From: Deltaproteobacteria bacterium
Lineage (GTDB): Bacteria; Desulfobacterota; DSM-4660; Desulfatiglandales; Desulfatiglandaceae
Direction: 5' to 3'
DNA: 6,654 bases
NCBI GenBank assembly: GCA_019307165.1
Contig: JAFDKD010000165.1
Coordinates: 1-6,654, forward strand
Below, piece after piece: positions 5,689 to 6,654 of this stretch. The position numbers and the translations under genes are program-made. Position 1 is the stretch's first letter. Every line of letters starts with the position of its first letter. Under the pieces are notes generated by a model, which saw only the letters and a program-made list of their open reading frames with translations, was not told the origin of the DNA and did not search any database.

Positions 5689-5725
5689 CGGATTGTTGCG
5701 CAAAACGCCCATGCCGCGATCTTTA

Positions 5726-5885
5726 TCGCGGCTGTAAAGCCTTTCCCACAGAAAGCATTTTTGAGCCGGTACCCATATTGGAGCGGTGGCGGGAACGCAT
5801 GCCGGGTCGCACATCGCGGCTAAAGCCGCTCCTACAATCATGCACCTGCGCAATCCCACACCCGTAGGAGCCGTTTTAACCGCGA
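5726..5885. repeat. REP-like TCGCGGCTAAAGCCGCTCCTAC repeats: one single copy and one inverted pair
   Basis: The arm at 5814-5835 and the inverted arm at 5864-5885 agree at 19 of 22 positions across a 28-base spacer. A diverged single arm (5726-5750, TCGCGGCTGTAAAGCC then TTTCCCACA) lies 64 bases upstream. Each arm can also fold on its own through GCGGCT/AGCCGC-type pairing. The sequence resembles REP-type palindromes of pseudomonads and other proteobacteria, which are often moved by RAYT (TnpA-REP) transposases. No transposase is in the window. Positions 5751-5813 are unassigned, and this cluster separates yggT from the DUF167 gene. Confidence 0.65.
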
Positions 5886-5931
5886 CACCTAGGGCGGTAT
5901 TTCACGCAATGAAGCTTCCATCGCAGCCGGC

Positions 5932-6216
5932 ATGAACACCCAAGAAGACGAAATACACACGGACATTCAAGTGAAGGTCATGCCCCGCTCTTCCAGGGAA
6001 CAGGTCGTGGTGGAAGACGGCCTGTACAAGGTCAAGCTGACGGCGCCGCCCCTGGAAGGCAAGGCCAACAAGGCCCTCGTGCGGCTCTTGTCGAAAAAAC
6101 TGCGCGTTCCCAAGGGTGCGGTCCGGATTGTTTCAGGGGAAACGTCGAGGCGGAAACGGATCAGGATCGACGGGGTGACGGCGGAAGCGGTGGAAAAGGC
6201 ACTCAGCAAGGTGTAG
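5932..6216 (+). CDS. yggU: DUF167 family protein (YggU-like)
   Basis: A 94-residue protein, close to the length of E. coli YggU. It has the full family signature: IQVKVMPRSSRE (12-23), LTAPPLEGKANKALV (36-50) and IVSGETSRRKRIRI (66-79). It is a small soluble alpha/beta protein whose biochemical role is not established. Its genes commonly sit beside yggT, often also with proC or yggS, neither of which is present here. The start at 5932 is the ATG that gives a normal N-terminus. A clear Shine-Dalgarno sequence is missing (the bases before ATG are GCAGCCGGC), so translation may be weak or the true start may differ slightly. The gene ends in TAG, and a repeat array starts one base later. Confidence 0.92.
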   Translation: MNTQEDEIHTDIQVKVMPRSSREQVVVEDGLYKVKLTAPPLEGKANKALVRLLSKKLRVPKGAVRIVSGETSRRKRIRIDGVTAEAVEKALSKV

Positions 6217-6217
6217 G

Positions 6218-6360
6218 GCAGAGGGCGGAGGTCAGAGGGCGGAGGACGGAGGGCGGAATACGGAGAATATCGAATAACGAATATCGAACAAGGAATGTCG
6301 AAGGGGCGGAAGGCAGAGGGCTGAAGACAGATGGCAGAAGGCAGAAGACAGGTGGGGGCT
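6218..6360. repeat. Purine-rich arrays with period near 14 bases after the DUF167 gene
   Basis: GCAGAGGGCGGAG (6218-6230), GTCAGAGGGCGGAG (6231-6244) and GACGGAGGGCGGA (6245-6257) form one array. GAATATCGAATAAC (6265-6278), GAATATCGAACAAG (6279-6292) and GAATGTCGAAGGGG (6293-6306) form a second, exactly 14 bases per unit. Degenerate GGCAGAGG/AGACAG units continue to about 6352. The first array starts one base after the stop codon. CGAATATCGAAT-type strings are common intergenic repeats in related genomes, from memory. Confidence 0.6.
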
Positions 6361-6432
6361 ATGGAACCCAGGCCTGCTGCGAAGCAGCTGAATATTTCTC
6401 CCGGGGAGCATCGCCCGCACAGGAAAAAATTT

Positions 6433-6493
6433 AGACAGGATAAATCCGCCGTCGCCAAAGGCTATGGCGGGACAGGCAGGATAGACAGGATGA
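6433..6493. repeat. CAGGAT repeat split by a GC-rich palindromic repeat
   Basis: AGACAGGATAAA (6433-6444) and AGACAGGATGA (6483-6493) correspond to the two halves of the repeat at 9-30. Between them lies a hairpin-forming block: CCGCC (6446-6450) pairs with GGCGG (6466-6470) and GCC with GGC around an AAA loop (6454-6462), followed by GACAGGCAGG. The hairpin block resembles another commonly seen dispersed repeat. Just upstream, GCTGC-GAA-GCAGC (6376-6388) forms a small palindrome; the rest of 6361-6432 is unassigned. Confidence 0.5.
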
Positions 6494-6503
6494 GAAAAGA
6501 CAC

Positions 6504-6532
6504 TTTGCCCCTTTCCGGAAGAAAGGGGCAAA
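6504..6532 (-). terminator. Strong 11-bp hairpin, possible terminator for a minus-strand gene beyond the window
   Basis: TTTGCCCCTTT (6504-6514) and AAAGGGGCAAA (6522-6532) pair perfectly over a 7-base loop. Read on the minus strand, the stem is followed by GTGTCTTTTCTC, moderately T-rich. On the + strand the following bases are not T-rich. It could therefore end a convergent transcript entering from the right, but no such gene is visible here. Confidence 0.35.
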
Positions 6533-6654
6533 CTATCATCGCCTACGGCGAGAAAAGTTCTTTAACTACCAGCTGGATACAAGAAATATCAGCGGTTGGT
6601 TGTTTTCCCCCTGCCTTTCATGAATGGGCATATCCGCTCAATTTTTGAGTGTTG
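6533..6654. other. Unassigned right edge
   Basis: No gene with a ribosome site or recognisable product is visible. An open frame that runs from 6331 to 6648 crosses the repeats and hairpins and is not credible as a gene. A small stem CTCAA-TTT-TTGAG lies close to the edge (about 6638-6650). Confidence 0.4.

Noticed and set aside
5652..6360. CRISPR array
   Set aside because: The repeats are short tandem units with a 13-14 base period and no unique spacers, and no cas genes are present.
6331..6648. Open frame of about 105 codons at the right end
   Set aside because: It runs through repeats and two hairpins, has no ribosome site and no recognisable product.

Overview
All the genes recognised in this 6.65 kb window lie on the + strand. 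The coding parts are moderately GC-rich and the spacers are full of short dispersed repeats. Gene content (an MmgE/PrpD enzyme next to a TRAP carboxylate transporter) and the repeat families (CAGGAT-type repeats, TCGCGGCTAAAGCCGCTCCTAC-type arms, ATTCCCGC...GCGGGAAT arms) suggest a Desulfobacterota-like (former Deltaproteobacteria) anaerobe. That placement is an inference from style and memory; no rRNA or other taxonomic marker is present.

Layout. Positions 1-235 hold a dispersed repeat and then a GC-rich, highly foldable leader with three copies of CACCTGnnCGAgG. The last copy contains the ribosome binding site of the first gene. An MmgE/PrpD-family enzyme follows (236-1597). A 320-base spacer ends in a strikingly AT-rich block with a perfect 24-bp palindrome (1881-1904), directly upstream of the two membrane subunits of a TRAP transporter: dctQ-type (1918-2445) and dctM-type (2442-3743), translationally coupled by a 4-base overlap. 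A hairpin follows dctM. Positions 3775-4394 carry no convincing gene and hold several unrelated short repeats. Next come a Rossmann-fold protein of unknown function with two cysteine clusters (4395-5090), yggT (5344-5643) and a DUF167/yggU gene (5932-6216). The spacers after yggT and yggU are repeat clusters that begin at or within about 10 bases of the stop codons. From 6217 to the end there are only repeats, hairpins and unassigned sequence.

How the genes may work together. The TRAP permease pair would import an organic acid using a sodium or proton gradient, and the MmgE/PrpD enzyme may act on that acid. The solute-binding subunit that would define the substrate is not in the window. The YggT-DUF167 pairing is a widely conserved neighbourhood, here split by repeats. 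No phage, CRISPR, toxin-antitoxin or defence system was recognised. The most unusual items are the structured leader before the MmgE/PrpD gene, the AT palindrome before dctQ, the cysteine-bearing Rossmann protein, and the repeats with a roughly 14-base period just after two stop codons.
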